This document shows, one piece after another, positions 1 to 11,896 of a stretch of DNA of 64,000 nt. The stretch lies in assembly GCA_036417435.1 (NCBI GenBank), contig CM070905.1, forward strand, positions 18,205,592-18,269,591, written 5' to 3'. Source of the DNA: Inia geoffrensis (lineage: Eukaryota; Chordata; Mammalia; Artiodactyla; Iniidae). Positions within the stretch are counted from its first letter, which is position 1; every line of letters starts with the position of its first letter. The notes beneath the pieces are model-generated. The model did no database searches and had not been told where the DNA came from. It saw nothing but the letters and a program-made list of their open reading frames with translations. Made by a program: the position numbers and the translations under genes.

Positions 1-261
1 TATCTTCCCTGAACGTGGGGAATAAAAGTACCAAAGAGTGTCAAAGAGTACGAGGGTGCTGTGCCCAGCCCCTCTGCTAGAGAGGAAAACTACGTACAAG
101 GTATTTGATAATGAGGTTTGGGAGACGAAGGTAGGACTGGAAGAAAATAGAGAAATATGAAGTTCTGGAGACAAAGTGGAATTAAAATGCCTCTGAAATA
201 ATATAAATCAAGGGCAAAATAATTACATTTCAAGACTAAAACAATTTTTTTTTGCTTTCTG

Positions 262-370
262 ATGTACTTAAAATTTTTTTCCATTATTTTTTATTGAGGT
301 ATAAATGACATATTACATTACATTAGTTTTAGGTATACAACATAACGATTTGATATTTATATATATAAGA
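262..370 (-). mobile_element. Old L1 fragment, antisense
   Basis: TTTTTTATTGAGGTATAAATGACAT... and AGGTATACAACATAACGATTT match the reversed L1 3'UTR pattern. Short and diverged. Confidence 0.55.
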
Positions 371-1986
371 AAGATAACCAGGAACTGTGAACTATTCACT
401 TACTGCTTAGCCTGACTTTCTAATTTGATAGCTGTCAAACCTATTGCTGAACTTAGTTTGCCCTGAATATAGGAGATGGGGGTGGGGATGAGTGAAACTG
501 GGGCACAGCTCATCAGGAATGCTGAGGCCTCTCATGAAGGCCCTATTAGTCCAAGTGGGAAATAAGGAAATAAGCCCAGAGGAATTGCTATGGATATACA
601 CCGATGGGCAGTTTAGTCATTTTTAATAAATTCTTTTCTTAAAAGCCAGAAATTTTGCTACAACTAAAGCTGCTAAATCAAACATTATATTTTACTGAAA
701 CTGCATCACTCAAATCCAGATGTTCTTTATAAGTCAGCAAATATCTGTTGACTCCTCATGATACCCAACTCCAGGCTAGAAATATCCTCTGCCACGCATC
801 ACCTATCATCAGCAAATAGTAAAAGCTTCTTTGCATATGACTGCATGTGCAAAGCACAGAGGTCCATTTTCTGCCCTGTTCAGGGCAGCCAAGGAATCTA
901 CTAGGCTACAGTTACCCTAGGCTGGTGTGGTTGACCGTCCCTTACAATCTTTAAGATGTCATGGCTTTTTCTGGACTGTTGGCCTGGGACTCATGGATTA
1001 TTGATAAATACCCTTAAGCTTTTTGGAAAACATGCTTCACTCCTAATATCAGTCGAATAATACTTTTAAAGATGTTAGTTAGGGCACTTCATCCTTTCCA
1101 ATGATTTCTTACAAAGATAACATCAAACTCATCAAACATAAAACTTTATGCAAAAGAATGCTATAGGTATCCCTGAGTTTATGAGATGTAAAGGGTCTTA
1201 AATCTTATTTTTCTGATTTTAACATAAACTAAGAAGTGCATTTCTGGAGAAAAAGTTCCCAGTTGAATGAGGTAAAACACATTAGAACCACGCAATGCAC
1301 TGGCACTTGTAATATTATTCACCCATCTATCCATCCTGATTTAACCCTGCCAACCTGTCAGTCAAACAACCAACCAACCAATAAATTATATGTGAGTACC
1401 TATTATATAAAGTTGAACACCCAACGATGTATAAGACAGGGTTCCAATTCTTTAAGGAGTCAGTAGGGGAGACTAGTAGAACACATAAATGAAAAATTTT
1501 AAATTCAGTGGTAGGTACCATATTAAAGATAAGAAAATGGGGGAGTTCGAGAAGGCTTTTCAGATGTTCTGGTATTGGAGCTGAGATTTGTAGTTTATAG
1601 TTTACACAGCTTTATAAATGAGTTCATGAAAGTGAGGATGGGAGTGCATGAGTTAGAGGGGAAAGGACATTTCTAGCAGAGCGAACACATATACAAAGAT
1701 TTGGGGAACCAAGAGGCATGTAGAGTGGTGGGACTGAATAATGGAGAACCGTTCAGCGTGGGGGAAGGCCAGTGGAGAGGGGAGGCAGAGACAAGACTTG
1801 TTCTTTGTAGCACCTCTAGCATCGTTCTATCTCGGGGATCATCTTCTTAACCTTGGCCATCACATTTATTCACATTACAGAGGCTCTCAGACCCTACCTT
1901 CTCCTTTTATATCTACAATATTCAATACAGCTTGACTTCATTATCACATTTTATCAGGATTTACCATCCATTACTGATGTACTCTT

Positions 1987-2199
1987 TTTTGTTTTGTTTT
2001 GTTTTTTTGCAGTACGCAGGCCTCTCACTGCTGTGGCCTCTCCCACTGTGGAGCACAGGCTCCGGACGCGCAGGCTCAGCGGCCATGGCCCACGGGCCCA
2101 GCCACTCCGCGGCATGTGGGATCCTCCCGGACGGGGTCACGAACCCGCGTCCCCTGCATCGGCAGGCGGACTCTCAACCACTGCGCCACCAGGGAAGCC
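1987..2199 (-). mobile_element. CHR-type cetacean SINE, with target-site duplication
   Basis: Short tRNA-derived SINE inserted in minus orientation: T-rich tail at the left, then the internal GC-rich body, ending in the CACCAGGGAAGCCC head. A 19-bp target duplication (CCATTACTGATGTACTCTT) lies at 1968-1986 and 2200-2218, exact in both copies. Several CpG sites have decayed relative to the other copies. Confidence 0.95.
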
Positions 2200-3267
2200 C
2201 CATTACTGATGTACTCTTGTTGGAAAATTCCTGCCCTTAGTGACTCTGGGTAATGTAACAATTTGTACTAACTTTGTAAATTAAATCTCCTGCATAAGGA
2301 GTTTAAAGGGGGAAATTGGTTCTTCTGAAGACCAAGAGGTGGCAGTGTTGTCCCCGTAAAACTCAGGGGAAAACCCCACACATTGCAGCAAACTGGCGCT
2401 CTCCTTACTCCGCACTCCTTCCACCACCGGTATATGAAAACAATAATAACAAAAACAAAATTCTAAATTTAATTTACTTAAAACTTATTCTTTGCATGTC
2501 TTATGTAAGAAAAATCATTCACTTCTAGCATAATTTAACTATGAGAAACCAAGTTCTGAGCTTCTCAGACAAGGAATATAAGTCATGAGAAATTAACAAA
2601 ATACACCAGTTGATAATATCTTGAGGTCAAATATCAAATGTTTCTCCTCCCACTGGCACTTGACAATGTTAGCTTGTGACCATTTATAAAAGTTGCAGGG
2701 CCAAGAGTATCAGCAGTTGCAGGAATTCAACTGAAGGACATGAAATTAAGTTCTAAAACAAGAGCCACAGCGGGTTCTTCACGGCACATACTATGGAGAA
2801 AAGCTCTAGACTGTCTGTTCTTGAAAGCATGTCTCTGTTACACAGAAATTAAAAATGTGTTGTTTCTTTTTTACATATCAACTTTGATTGCTCACACGTG
2901 CCTCTCTACCAGAGTGAGTAGACAACTGGCTTTCTGGGAACCCAGGAGTCTGGTTGATGGAAACACTAGAGAAGTTAAGTTGGAAACTAGGTAGAGAGAT
3001 GTTTGGAGGGGGGTGGGTTGCAGTTTCTTCGAGGAAAAAAAGTACAAATTCGAAGTCTAGATGACTACTACTTTCCTCATGTTCCCAAGACAGTTCGAGG
3101 AAAGCTTAGCTTGAGTGGCATTTGAAGGAAGGTTGAAAGAGAGAGAACATGGTTTTCTTTAATTATTGATGAGCCAGGAATAAAAGGACCCAGACTGAGG
3201 AGGGACCTGGTGCCTGCACAGAGATGGTCTGAACTGAGCAGGGTTTGCCTTTCAGCTCTTTCTCCTA

Positions 3268-3385
3268 CAGTAGGGGCATGCAAACTATGGCCCATTTGCC
3301 CATGTCCTCCACCCACCCAAAAGCTAAGAACATTTTCCATTGTTAAATGGTTGGAAAAAAATCAAAAGAATATTTTGGGACATAG
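3268..3385 (+). mobile_element. Fragment of a hAT-Charlie element
   Basis: GCATGCAAACTATGGCCCAT resembles the head of the element at 35137, followed by a TTGTTAAATGGTTGGAAA body. The right end is unclear. Confidence 0.5.
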
Positions 3386-3817
3386 GAAGATTTTACGAAA
3401 TTCAAATTTCAGATCCATACATGAGGCTCACCTACTCAACAAAGCCTCTCTCTCCTCCTTGTGCCCCACTTAGACACCTCACTGAGCTGGTAGTCTTCAC
3501 TTCATTACCTTTGTAATTCTTGAATTCTCCTGAGGCAGTCAATTATATTAGTGCCCTAGGGGCAGTGACCTCGCTTTGTGCTTCTCGCCTTCATAGCACA
3601 TAGCGCACATTAGATTTGTTATAAATATCAAACATTAAATAAGAAAATGCCCCTGTGGTTTAGTTTGGATTCCCCCTGAAGCCGCTCTTAAGACGAGGAT
3701 TCAAGTATAAGGAATTTATTTGGGAGGAGTTAGAACTATGGTGGACTGGGACCCAGACCATTCTAAAGACTAAGTGAAGTTATCTAGGGATAAAACATAC
3801 TGTTTTGCATGTGAAAC

Positions 3818-3942
3818 AGGATAACTGTAAAAATAACTGTAAAACGTTAATAAATACAGTTATAAAATAAATAAAATACAGTTAATAAACAAATAAAATA
3901 AAATACTGTATAAAATACAGTTATAAAATAACTGTAAAACTT
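3818..3942 (+). repeat. A-rich degenerate tandem repeat
   Basis: The words ATAACTGTAAAA and TACAGTTATAAAATAA recur in direct order several times over 125 bp. Origin not clear; possibly slippage within an A-rich tail. Confidence 0.75.
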
Positions 3943-4881
3943 AAGTAACTGGCTTTTGATCATTTTAGTGTGGACATTAGACCTCACACACAATGACAGA
4001 TCCACACGTGCACACAGTAACCAGCTGGAGCCTGGCTATGACTCTATACTGGCTTTACCTGTTGTCAGTGCTTTGTAACCTAGCTAGGTTGGTGGAAAAT
4101 GAGGATAAAAATAAAAACTGCTCAAAGTTCCAATCCCTGAAGATTCATTCATTCATGCATTCATTCAATAAATACTTGTTGAGTATTTTCACTGTGTCAG
4201 GTACTCAAAACATGCTAACTGTATAAGCAAAAATGTGTATTTGAGTCTGCGTTCTTGTTCCTCCATGGCAACCATCCCATCATCTCCCTGAGTCGGCTCC
4301 TTCCTGCTCATTCTCTTTTCTTTCAGCAGCACTTCCAAGTCACTAGGAATTGTGCTCTATGAAGGCAGCAGTCGGACCAAACTCATCCTGGCAAAGGAGC
4401 CTATCCGAGTCACATTTCATCTCCTCCCATGATAACAGCTTTAAAATTTGACATGTACCATTTCCAGCTGTGCTGCTCTTAATAATGACAAAGGAAAAAA
4501 AATGAACATTAGCATGAAAAGCAGCTTAAACCTTTAAAATATATTTGCCCACTTTATAAAGTTTAAATGTTTCCATTTTTATTTGCTCAAAATAATAAGG
4601 CATGTGGAGGGCATGGGTCAGTGAGATCCAGAGATAATCACCAAAGGTCTTTTTAATGTATACCAAAGATCTAATAAACAACAGACAAAAATTTCTCCAC
4701 TTTATTTCTCTCCTTTCCATATCTTGAAAACAAAAAGAAGCTGTGAAATTGCTGAGAGAAGGAGCAAAAAGATAAATGAAGCAAAACTTCGAATAATCAA
4801 TAACTAAATCAGGGGCTAAAGTCACATTTCTATTATATTTTAATAGACATATTATAAGAAGGTTTTCTGGGGAAAAAGTAC

Positions 4882-5022
4882 CTTGAGAGATGAACCTTTA
4901 GGAGTGAAACACTTGAAGGGCTTCTTGTCATCTGACAAGCCATCTTCTGGCATCTTTTGGCGTTTCTCAGCAGCTTCTGCCCTTCGCCTTTCAATCTCTT
5001 CCTTTAGCCTCCTCTTCTCTTC
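4882..5022 (-). CDS. CALD1: CALD1 exon EEKRRLKEEI...KGSSLK
   Basis: A 141-bp phase-0 exon (47 codons) reading EEKRRLKEEIERRRAEAAEK, then RQKMPEDGLSDDKKPFKCF, then TPKGSSLK. From recalled human sequence it looks identical. The acceptor TTTCTCTCTTAG before GAAGAG and the donor CTCAAG before GTACTT are both good. It carries the Cys-containing FKCFTPKG motif just before the C-terminal half. The next exon in the family begins IEERAEFLNKS. It and the actin/calmodulin-binding tail were not found between 1 and 4881, so the gene continues off the left edge. Confidence 0.97.
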
Positions 5023-5219
5023 CTAAGAGAGAAAGAACAGATAACAAGGACGTCAATATCAGCTTCAAGCCAAAAGGAAAGAGTGCTGTAGGGGAGAGCA
5101 TAGTCCCAGAGGAAAAAGACCCAGGTTCTAGAAAGGATGCTATCCCTTCCTCAAGGGTGGCACCAGAGGTTAAGCCTGAGCTTGTGAGTCTAACTGTCGA
5201 CAAAGCACTCTGGGCTGCC

Positions 5220-5400
5220 CCTTCTCAACTGTGCGACCTTGGCCACGTTACTCACCTGCTCTGTGCGTAGGTTTCCTCACCTGTAAAATGGGGATAATAA
5301 TAATATCCACTGACTAGGGCTTCAACAAGGACTAAACGAGGAAGCCCATGTAAAATGCTTAGACTAGTGCTCAGAATGCCCATCATCATTGTCATCATCG
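5220..5400 (+). repeat. MIR fragment
   Basis: TGCGACCTTGGCCACGTTAC, TTCCTCACCTGTAAAATGGG and GATAATAATAATATCCACTG follow the MIR consensus in sense. Confidence 0.85.
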
Positions 5401-5853
5401 TCCTGTCAAGTCATCTAGGACTGACCTTCCACTTTGTGCATGTAAAGTAAGCATCCCTTCCACCTGCTTCCTAGGAGAGTTGCGAAGACAAGTGAGATGA
5501 TTTATGTGCAAAGTTAGATAAATGTATATTGCTATATTTACTAAATTGTACAAGAGACAATTTCATGGTTGTCCACGCCTCAGCTGAGTAGATTATTTTA
5601 GGTGGTTTGACAAACCTGAAATGGTGCAGATATTGCACCCTAGTGGTGAAATCACAGATGTTTACAGTCTGTCTCATTAGCCCCTCTGTGCCTTCACTCC
5701 TGGCCTAAAATACTCTCCCCTGTCTTCCCATCAAGCTGCATAACCTCTATGAACAATTTCCTGAGAGATTTATGTAGTCTTTGTAGTTTTCAAGCTGGGT
5801 GTTCTCAAGCAGGGACCGGATGTTCACCTCTCAGAGGATGTTGCAGAAAGATG

Positions 5854-6217
5854 CTGTGAGTTGTGGACTGAGTACCTGTGTCCCCCCAAAATCCATATGT
5901 TGAAATCCTAAGCCCCCAAAGTGATGGTATTAGGAGGCGGGGCTTTGGGGAGGTGATTAGATCATGAGAGTGAATCTTTATGAATGGATAGTGCCCTCGC
6001 GAAAGAGGCCCCAGGGAGCTCTCTTACCCCTTCTGCTCTGTGAGGACACAGTGAGAAGACTGCTGTCTGTGAACTGGGAGGTGAGGTCTCACTAGACATA
6101 GAATTTGCTGGACTTTGATCTTGGACTTCCTAGCCTCACAACTATGAGAAATAAATTTCTATTGCTTATCAGCCACCCAGTCTATGGCAGTTTGTTACAG
6201 CAGCCAGAACTAAGACA
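5854..6217 (+). mobile_element. MaLR-type LTR
   Basis: Contains TGTGTCCCCCCAAAATCCAT, TATTAGGAGGCGGGGCTTTG, GAGAAATAAATTTCTATTG (polyadenylation-like AATAAA), and ends CAGAACTAAGACA. Solo LTR-like, lying in the CALD1 intron between the 5022 and 7595 exons. Subfamily not certain. Confidence 0.72.
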
Positions 6218-6304
6218 CTGTGCTTGGTAGGAGGTTAGACCAAATCATGTCCTAGGTCCAATCCACTCCTCAGAGTTCACATTTGTCTTCTGCTTTCACT
6301 GATA

Positions 6305-6510
6305 TTCTGCTCCTCTAGATAACAATAATAACAATAATGATAAGTATGACTTCCTGAGTGCCTATTATGTACAAGGCACCGTGAATACAATGATTTAATC
6401 ATCGCCACAATCCTGAAAGTAGATATTTCACAGTTAAGGAAAAGAGGTCTCAGAGTAGTCCAGTGACTCTCCCAAGGTCCCAGCTTGCCAGTGGCAGAGT
6501 GTCTGATTCT
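6305..6510 (-). repeat. MIR fragment
   Basis: CTGAGTGCCTATTATGTACA, AATCATCGCCACAATCCTG and CTCTCCCAAGGTCCCAGCTT follow MIR in antisense. Confidence 0.85.
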
Positions 6511-7274
6511 AAAGCTCTATCATCCCAATTACTTCCTAACCAAAGATCATTGGCTCATTAAGAGCTGGAGTTGAAAGAGACCTTGAAATCATTTATCCAA
6601 ACTTTCCACAGTTCAGGGAATGTTTGTATAGGATCCATGTCGGAAAGTCATCTAAAGTCTTTTTACATATTTTTTAATGATGGGAGATCACTATCGCCAA
6701 AGGTTTGTGGGAAAAGCTCTAGGCTGAGCTGGAGAAGCTGGGTCTCAGTACCAATTCTATCACTTATTAGTCAAGTAACTTCACACAGGTTACTCAAACT
6801 ATTTGATTCCCACTTCTTTGTCTATAAAATGAGAATAATGTACCTCAGGATGAAAGGAAAAAATGCACCTTGTAAACTGTAGCAACGCTTACAGTAGTTG
6901 GTTAAGCGCTTGTTCAGTTTTCAAAATTTCCCTTCTTGTAACTTTATCTGTTGTTTTCAGTTCTGTTTAAAAAGACGGAACAAATTCATCTGTTCATAAT
7001 TACGGGGTTGCTGCTACATGCCTGGCGCTGGGCTGGGTCCTGGGTATACAGTAACGAACAATACTGTCACTGCCTGTGAAAATCTAGTTACTGACTCTTC
7101 CACTTAAAACACCCCCAAAACTATTTTTGAGGATCTTCTCTATAAAACCTCTTCAAATATCAAAAAACAACTATCATGATCATGTGACTCGGTTCTTGTA
7201 ACCAACCTGCAGACTTTTTCATCCTTCTCTGCTAACTGTTCTTTATTGAGGGACATTACAGGGTCATGGATTAA

Positions 7275-7440
7275 GACAAGTGGGCCCTGGGGAAAATTAC
7301 AAGAACCTCTCTGTGCCTCAGTTTCCTGATCTGTAAAATGGGGATGAGAAGACGACCCATATCAGAGAGGTCTTAGAATTGCATAAACTAATGTGGATAA
7401 CAGTTTTAGAACCACGCCTAGCACACAGCAAGCTGATTAA
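7275..7440 (+). repeat. MIR fragment
   Basis: CTCTCTGTGCCTCAGTTTCC, then TGATCTGTAAAATGGGGATG, in sense. It ends about 155 bp before the CALD1 exon boundary at 7595. Confidence 0.85.
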
Positions 7441-7594
7441 CCTTCAAATGTATTTGTAAGAATTCATGTTCAAAAGAGCAGCAGCAGTTCACCTGGGAAG
7501 AAACTATTTCCGGGGCTGGAAGGGTCACCAGAGACGCGTCCTCAGGGGCTCGGGTAATGTAAGACGCCTGACGGCCGCGCCGCTCCCGCCTTAC

Positions 7595-7853
7595 CTCCTC
7601 TCTGACTCTCCGCTCGGCTTCCTCCTGCTTCCTCCTCTGCCCCTCCTCCTCCAGGACCTTCCTTCGCTCCTCCCTCTTCTTCTTCAGCTCCTCCAGCTCC
7701 AAGGCCGCCTCCTGCTGCTTCTGCTTGAGCTTCTCGAACTCCTCGCTTTCAGTTTCCCCCCGGCGGCGGCGCAGCTCCTCCAGCCGCTTGCCGGCTTCCA
7801 CTTGGGAAGCACCTTCAGTCTCCTTGGCCTCGCTGGCCCTCCCTCCAGGGCGG
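7595..7853 (-). CDS. CALD1: CALD1 tropomyosin-binding / troponin T-like exon
   Basis: A 259-bp exon whose first base completes the Ser codon, followed by 86 full codons. It starts RPGGRASEAKETEGASQVEA, continues GKRLEELRRRRGETESEEF, then a Glu/Lys/Gln-rich helix (KLKQKQQEAALELEELKKKR), and ends RRKQEEAERRVREE. Caldesmon's similarity to troponin T and its tropomyosin binding map to this kind of segment. The acceptor TCCTTTGCAG before CCGCCC and the donor GAGGAG before GTAAGG are both strong. The exon is GC-rich with several CpGs. The antisense frame at 7466-8119 is open only because of the exon's skewed codon composition. Compared with human, VDTKEAEGAP became EAKETEGAS and DRKLREE became ERRVREE. 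Confidence 0.97.
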
Positions 7854-8093
7854 CTGCAAAGGAGTTGGACACACGTCTGCCTTGCAGCTCCCCTCCTCCC
7901 GCCTCAGGGAGGGGATGTCGGTCTGCAGGCTTTGCATCCCACACGGAAATCTCCACTGCCCTCACTGGACAGTGGATCCTCACACCTGTCCAAGGGGTAA
8001 GTTGGGGTCCACCTGGAATCTCCAGGTCTGAATCTGAGTCCCTGCTCTGCCACTTACCCTGGGTTTTCTTGACTGTGCAATGGGGGCAAATAG

Positions 8094-8381
8094 GCACTGC
8101 TGGTGGGATTGTAAATTGATGCAGCCACTGTGGGGGCTCCTCAAAAAATTAAAAGTAGAACTGCCATATGACCCAGTAATTCCACTTCTGGGTATTTATT
8201 CAAAGAAAATAAAAACAGTGACTCAGAAAGATACATGCACCCCCATGGTCGTGCAGCATAATTTACAGTAGCCAAGGTATGGAAACAACCCAAGTGTCCA
8301 TTGATGGATGAATGTATAAAGAAAACGTGGTAAAAATACATACAATGGAATATCATTCAGCCACAAAAAGAAGAAATCTTG
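8094..8381 (+). mobile_element. L1 ORF2 3'-end fragment
   Basis: The sequence matches the recurrent L1 ORF2 end: CACTGCTGGTGGGATTGTAAAT, CATATGACCCAGTAATTCCA, GGTATTTATTCAAAGAAAAT, and the CCAAGTGTCCATTGATGGATG and GGAATATCATTCAGCCAC signatures. It is not an intact coding frame; it carries stops and is truncated at both ends. Confidence 0.93.
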
Positions 8382-8596
8382 TTTAAATACTCATTAACAA
8401 GTAGTGAGGGCATTCTTAACTGTATCTGAACACAGGTAGCCCATTTCTGACACTTTTGTAACAGATGAATTACTACGGTTTAGTATCATTTATTCCATGT
8501 AGAGAATGGCACAGTGTTTCTAGCTATGAAGCAAGAAGAATAAAACAGAATATGAGTTCAAGATTACACAGTTACGAATATTGATCTTATGTGTAT

Positions 8597-8651
8597 GTCT
8601 CATGCTTTTAAAATAATGAGGTACGTCTCATGCTTTTAAAATAATGAGGTA
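8597..8651 (+). repeat. Tandem duplication, 28-bp unit x 2
   Basis: Two adjacent copies of GTCTCATGCTTTTAAAATAA plus TGAGGTAC, identical apart from the last base of the second. Confidence 0.95.
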
Positions 8652-8796
8652 GCTCTGAATAAACTATGTCCTTTAGGACCATGCTTTTCAAGCTGCAGCT
8701 TGGAAAATCTATTTAGTGGACTGTAATTAGCGTTTAAAAAATGAACTAGAAAACATCAGAGGGCATTGCATGGAACAAGGGAAAAGACCATTTCTT

Positions 8797-9004
8797 TTTT
8801 TTTTTTTTTTTTGTGGTACACGGGCCTCTCACTGTTGTGGCCTCTCCCGTTGAGGAGCACAGGCTCCGGATGCGTAGGCTCAGCGGCCATGGCTCACGGG
8901 CCCAGCCGCTCGGCGGCATGTGGGATCTTCCCGGACCGGGGCACGAAGCCGTGTCCCCTGCATTGGCAGGCGGACTCTCAACCACTGCGCCACCAGGGAA
9001 GCCC
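8797..9004 (-). mobile_element. CHR-type cetacean SINE
   Basis: Minus-oriented copy with a T tail at 8797-8812 and a 13-bp exact target duplication AAGACCATTTCTT (8784-8796 and 9005-9017). Same short subtype as the others in the window. Confidence 0.95.
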
Positions 9005-9389
9005 AAGACCATTTCTTGATGTGCTTGTTTCAGTTATAAATATATATGTAGATGTGTAATGGGTTATGATGTAAAATTTCTTACTAGAAGTTGAGGTTAA
9101 AAAGTTAAAAAAATATTGTGCTAGGTTCTTGATGGTTAAAGATGAACTTTTATTTTTAACTCATTCAAGGTTAGAGCATCCCTTAAAACCTGGGATTGCT
9201 TTTTCAGTCTTAAAGGCCCACAGGCCTGTGACTCCAGAGAGGAACTCTCCCCTTTCAGTTAAAGTCTCTCCATCTTCAGAGATGAGTTTGCTCTCTTTGT
9301 ATACATCATGTTAGTGTTTGGTAGGACTGAAAAACACATGCCTAGAGAAACTTCTCTGGATTCCACTAGGTGTCACTCAGTCTTTATAT

Positions 9390-9760
9390 TGGGCATTCAA
9401 ATGCCCATCATGAGGGACTGGTTAAATAAATCATACCCATCCATTAATACCGTTAATGTTAGTGGGACACTCTAACATTAACGGTAGGCTTATATTCACT
9501 GGTATAGAAGGCTAGCTAAGATACATTGCTATGCACAAAGCAAGAATCACTTTAAAATAGAGATTTATAATTATATACACATATACATACTATATGTATA
9601 TGTGTGTGTGTGTTTTGAATGTATATACATAGAGAGCATCTGGAAAAAATGTTACTGGTGGTTTCCTTGGGTGATGGGTACTTAATTTGCTCCTTGAATT
9701 GAGATTTTCATGTCACGTTTTAGAGAAAACAACTTAGCTATAAGAAAATGGGTCTATCAA
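9390..9760 (+). mobile_element. Old L1 (L1M-type) 3' fragment
   Basis: Contains ATGCCCATCATGAGGGACTG, GGTTAAATAAATCATACCC and, further on, GGTTTCCTTGGGTGATGG, typical of old mammalian L1 3' ends. It is interrupted near 9448-9486 by an unusual hairpin sequence not in the usual consensus. Confidence 0.6.
9448..9486. repeat. Perfect 15-bp inverted repeat with 9-bp loop
   Basis: TACCGTTAATGTTAG, loop TGGGACACT, then CTAACATTAACGGTA. It interrupts an old L1 fragment. Confidence 0.95.
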
Positions 9761-11896
9761 AGGGAACAGTAATTAAATCAAATTAAATCAAAGGAGCTAT
9801 GCTCAAAACAGGAACAAGAGTTCTGTCCACATCACCTCTGCTCAGATATGCAGGCATGCCCTCAGCATTAGGGTAGCACCAATATGGAAATTTCTTCCAG
9901 AAGGTTCTTTCCTCTATCCTTGGCTTTGCTAGGTGAAAGTTGAGATGAACATCAGACCTTTCACCATGAACACAGCTTGTTTTCAGTTAGACTATTAGGC
10001 ACTAAGCTAAGGTAAACAGAGGCTCTTACTCCCTTCCTGGCTCCTCACCTTATTACTATATGGAGCAAAATGAGGCGTCTCTGCTATCGGCGTCAACTTC
10101 TAACTGAAACTAAAACTAAGGTATGTTGGCAGCTAAACAAAAACTAACAATATGGTGGCAGCTTGTTTCATTTTTTTTCTGTCCAGACATAGAAAAATTA
10201 AAGCAAGAGTCCCATTTACGGGTTCTCACTGCTTAATCTGTTGCCATCCCTTGTGACTTCTCTCTTTGAGTTACCTAGTTATCTGGATTTTCAAACAATG
10301 GGCATGTTAATTATTAATTTGAGCTTTGACTGAAGCTGGTTGACAAGTTTGCCGATTGTTAACCAAACTTCTTTCTACTGACAGATTTTTTAAATGTTAT
10401 TTCTCTTAACAAAATTGTACTCTTATCTACAACACATGTTTTAAACTATCAAGTAATTAAACAATAATATTATTAGGTAATATTCTTTGAACACTTTTTA
10501 TGAACCTGACACTGTTCTAGGGCTTTAACACATTAAACTACTGGTGCTTCAGCAAGCTCTGCACTCAGCTTATCAGCCTGAATTAAACTTGATTTCTAGA
10601 TTTTCTATGAGTTGCTAATAAACTTCATTTTTACATCTACTTTCTTGCCAATCCCAAGTAACATCTATAGGTTCTACCCTTCTCACTCCTTCACACTTTA
10701 TTTAGTCTTTGAATATACACATTTTCTTCCATGTGCTTTCGGCTCTCTTTCGGATAATTGTGACTAGGTTTCTGCTCACATTTTTGTGTAGAAAAATTGT
10801 TTGGGAACAACTATATTTTCGTAACATCTTAGAGCGGCTGGAAATGTCCATCCTTAGTAGTTCCGTTTGCTTCTGGATGTTACACAGGCTTTGGTGTAAG
10901 GAGCAGTCTGACTTCCATATAGTACCTACTTGGAACTTTCTTCTTTGAAGTGTTCTGGAAAACAGGGTCTACAGGCAAGGCAGCTGCCAAAGAACAACCC
11001 CATGGGAACCCAAGACTCTTTTCCAGAACACGTGGCACAGCAGCCAGTGACATAACAGAGATTGGAATTCGGTTGGAGGGAGTGTGTGTGTAGGAATGGG
11101 GCACAGAGAGTTAGGTAGCCAGGTGTCCGTGGCAGGCTTCTGCAACTTGAGTCCTTCTACAAAGCTGATGGGGGGCTCTCCATAGTCAACGTACCTAGAA
11201 GTGAGGATTTGCCTGCATATACTTGTCTATCTGTCCTAAAATCAATTGCCGTAATGGGGGAGGGGATAAGGAGGGGGAAGCTGAGGCTATGCAAGAGGGT
11301 TCTCCAAACTGGAGCATTAGTTGCATGCCCTCTTCCTCCCTCTTAGAGATTCCCAAGGCAAATTAACATCAAGGGCTCTCAAAGTGGGAAAGAGATCTGA
11401 CTCATTTAGTTTAACCCAATGTTTCCAAAGTATTTGGCCACAGGGAAATCTAAGTTTTATGCAGCAATTTATTTACAACCTTTAGAAAATACATTCTTTA
11501 AAATGATACTGAGAAAGGTCTCTTATGAAGTTGGGTGGACCATACAGAGAATGAGTCAATGACAACTCCAGTCATAATGTTTTCTAATAAACTGATCTTA
11601 CACGAACATATTAGATCAGCGAACAAAAACATGGCTGCCAAGCATGATCTGCCTTGCCAAATAATGGGAAAAGAAGATCAAACCTTGTCTGAGCAATGCC
11701 TGCTGGTCTCCTGTTAGTGACTGATAGCCAGACCTGCTGACTGAGTATCTGTAAGACAATGGCCAATGACCTCACAACAAAAGTAGGTTGCCTGTTAGCA
11801 CATTTCTGTCTGGAAGCACAGGGTAGGGAGACTGATTATTACTATTATTTTTTCACATATGAACACAGTCACTGTTAACTAGCCACAACTTCTTAC

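Larger units (their letters stand above)
1..4881 (-). other. CALD1 intron, left window edge
   Basis: Intron following the 4882-5022 exon, running off the window. It holds an old L1 piece, one CHR SINE, a hAT fragment, an A-rich tandem block, and an L2/MIR-like piece with ATTC repeats near 4140-4210. I looked for the next caldesmon exon (IEERAEFLNK...) on the minus strand and did not find it. The remaining sequence is unassigned. Confidence 0.85.
5023..7594 (-). other. CALD1 intron (2.6 kb)
   Basis: Contains three MIR fragments and one MaLR LTR. The rest (for example 5400-5850 and 6520-7270) is unique-looking AT-rich sequence with no supported feature. Confidence 0.9.
7854..11896 (-). other. 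CALD1 intron (4.0 kb)
   Basis: Contains an L1 ORF2 end, a tandem 28-bp duplication, a CHR SINE, and an old L1 with a hairpin. Between about 9800 and 11896 nothing recognisable was seen apart from a short L2/MIR-like phrase near 10490-10530. Confidence 0.9.

Noticed and set aside
7466..8119. 217-codon plus-strand frame with poly-Leu
   Set aside because: Antisense shadow of the caldesmon exon at 7595-7853, continuing into intron and an L1 fragment.
8746..9059. Recurrent open frames such as MVESPPADAGDTGSCPG or MAHGPSRSAACGIFPD
   Set aside because: They recur at every CHR SINE and are translations of the SINE body, not genes.
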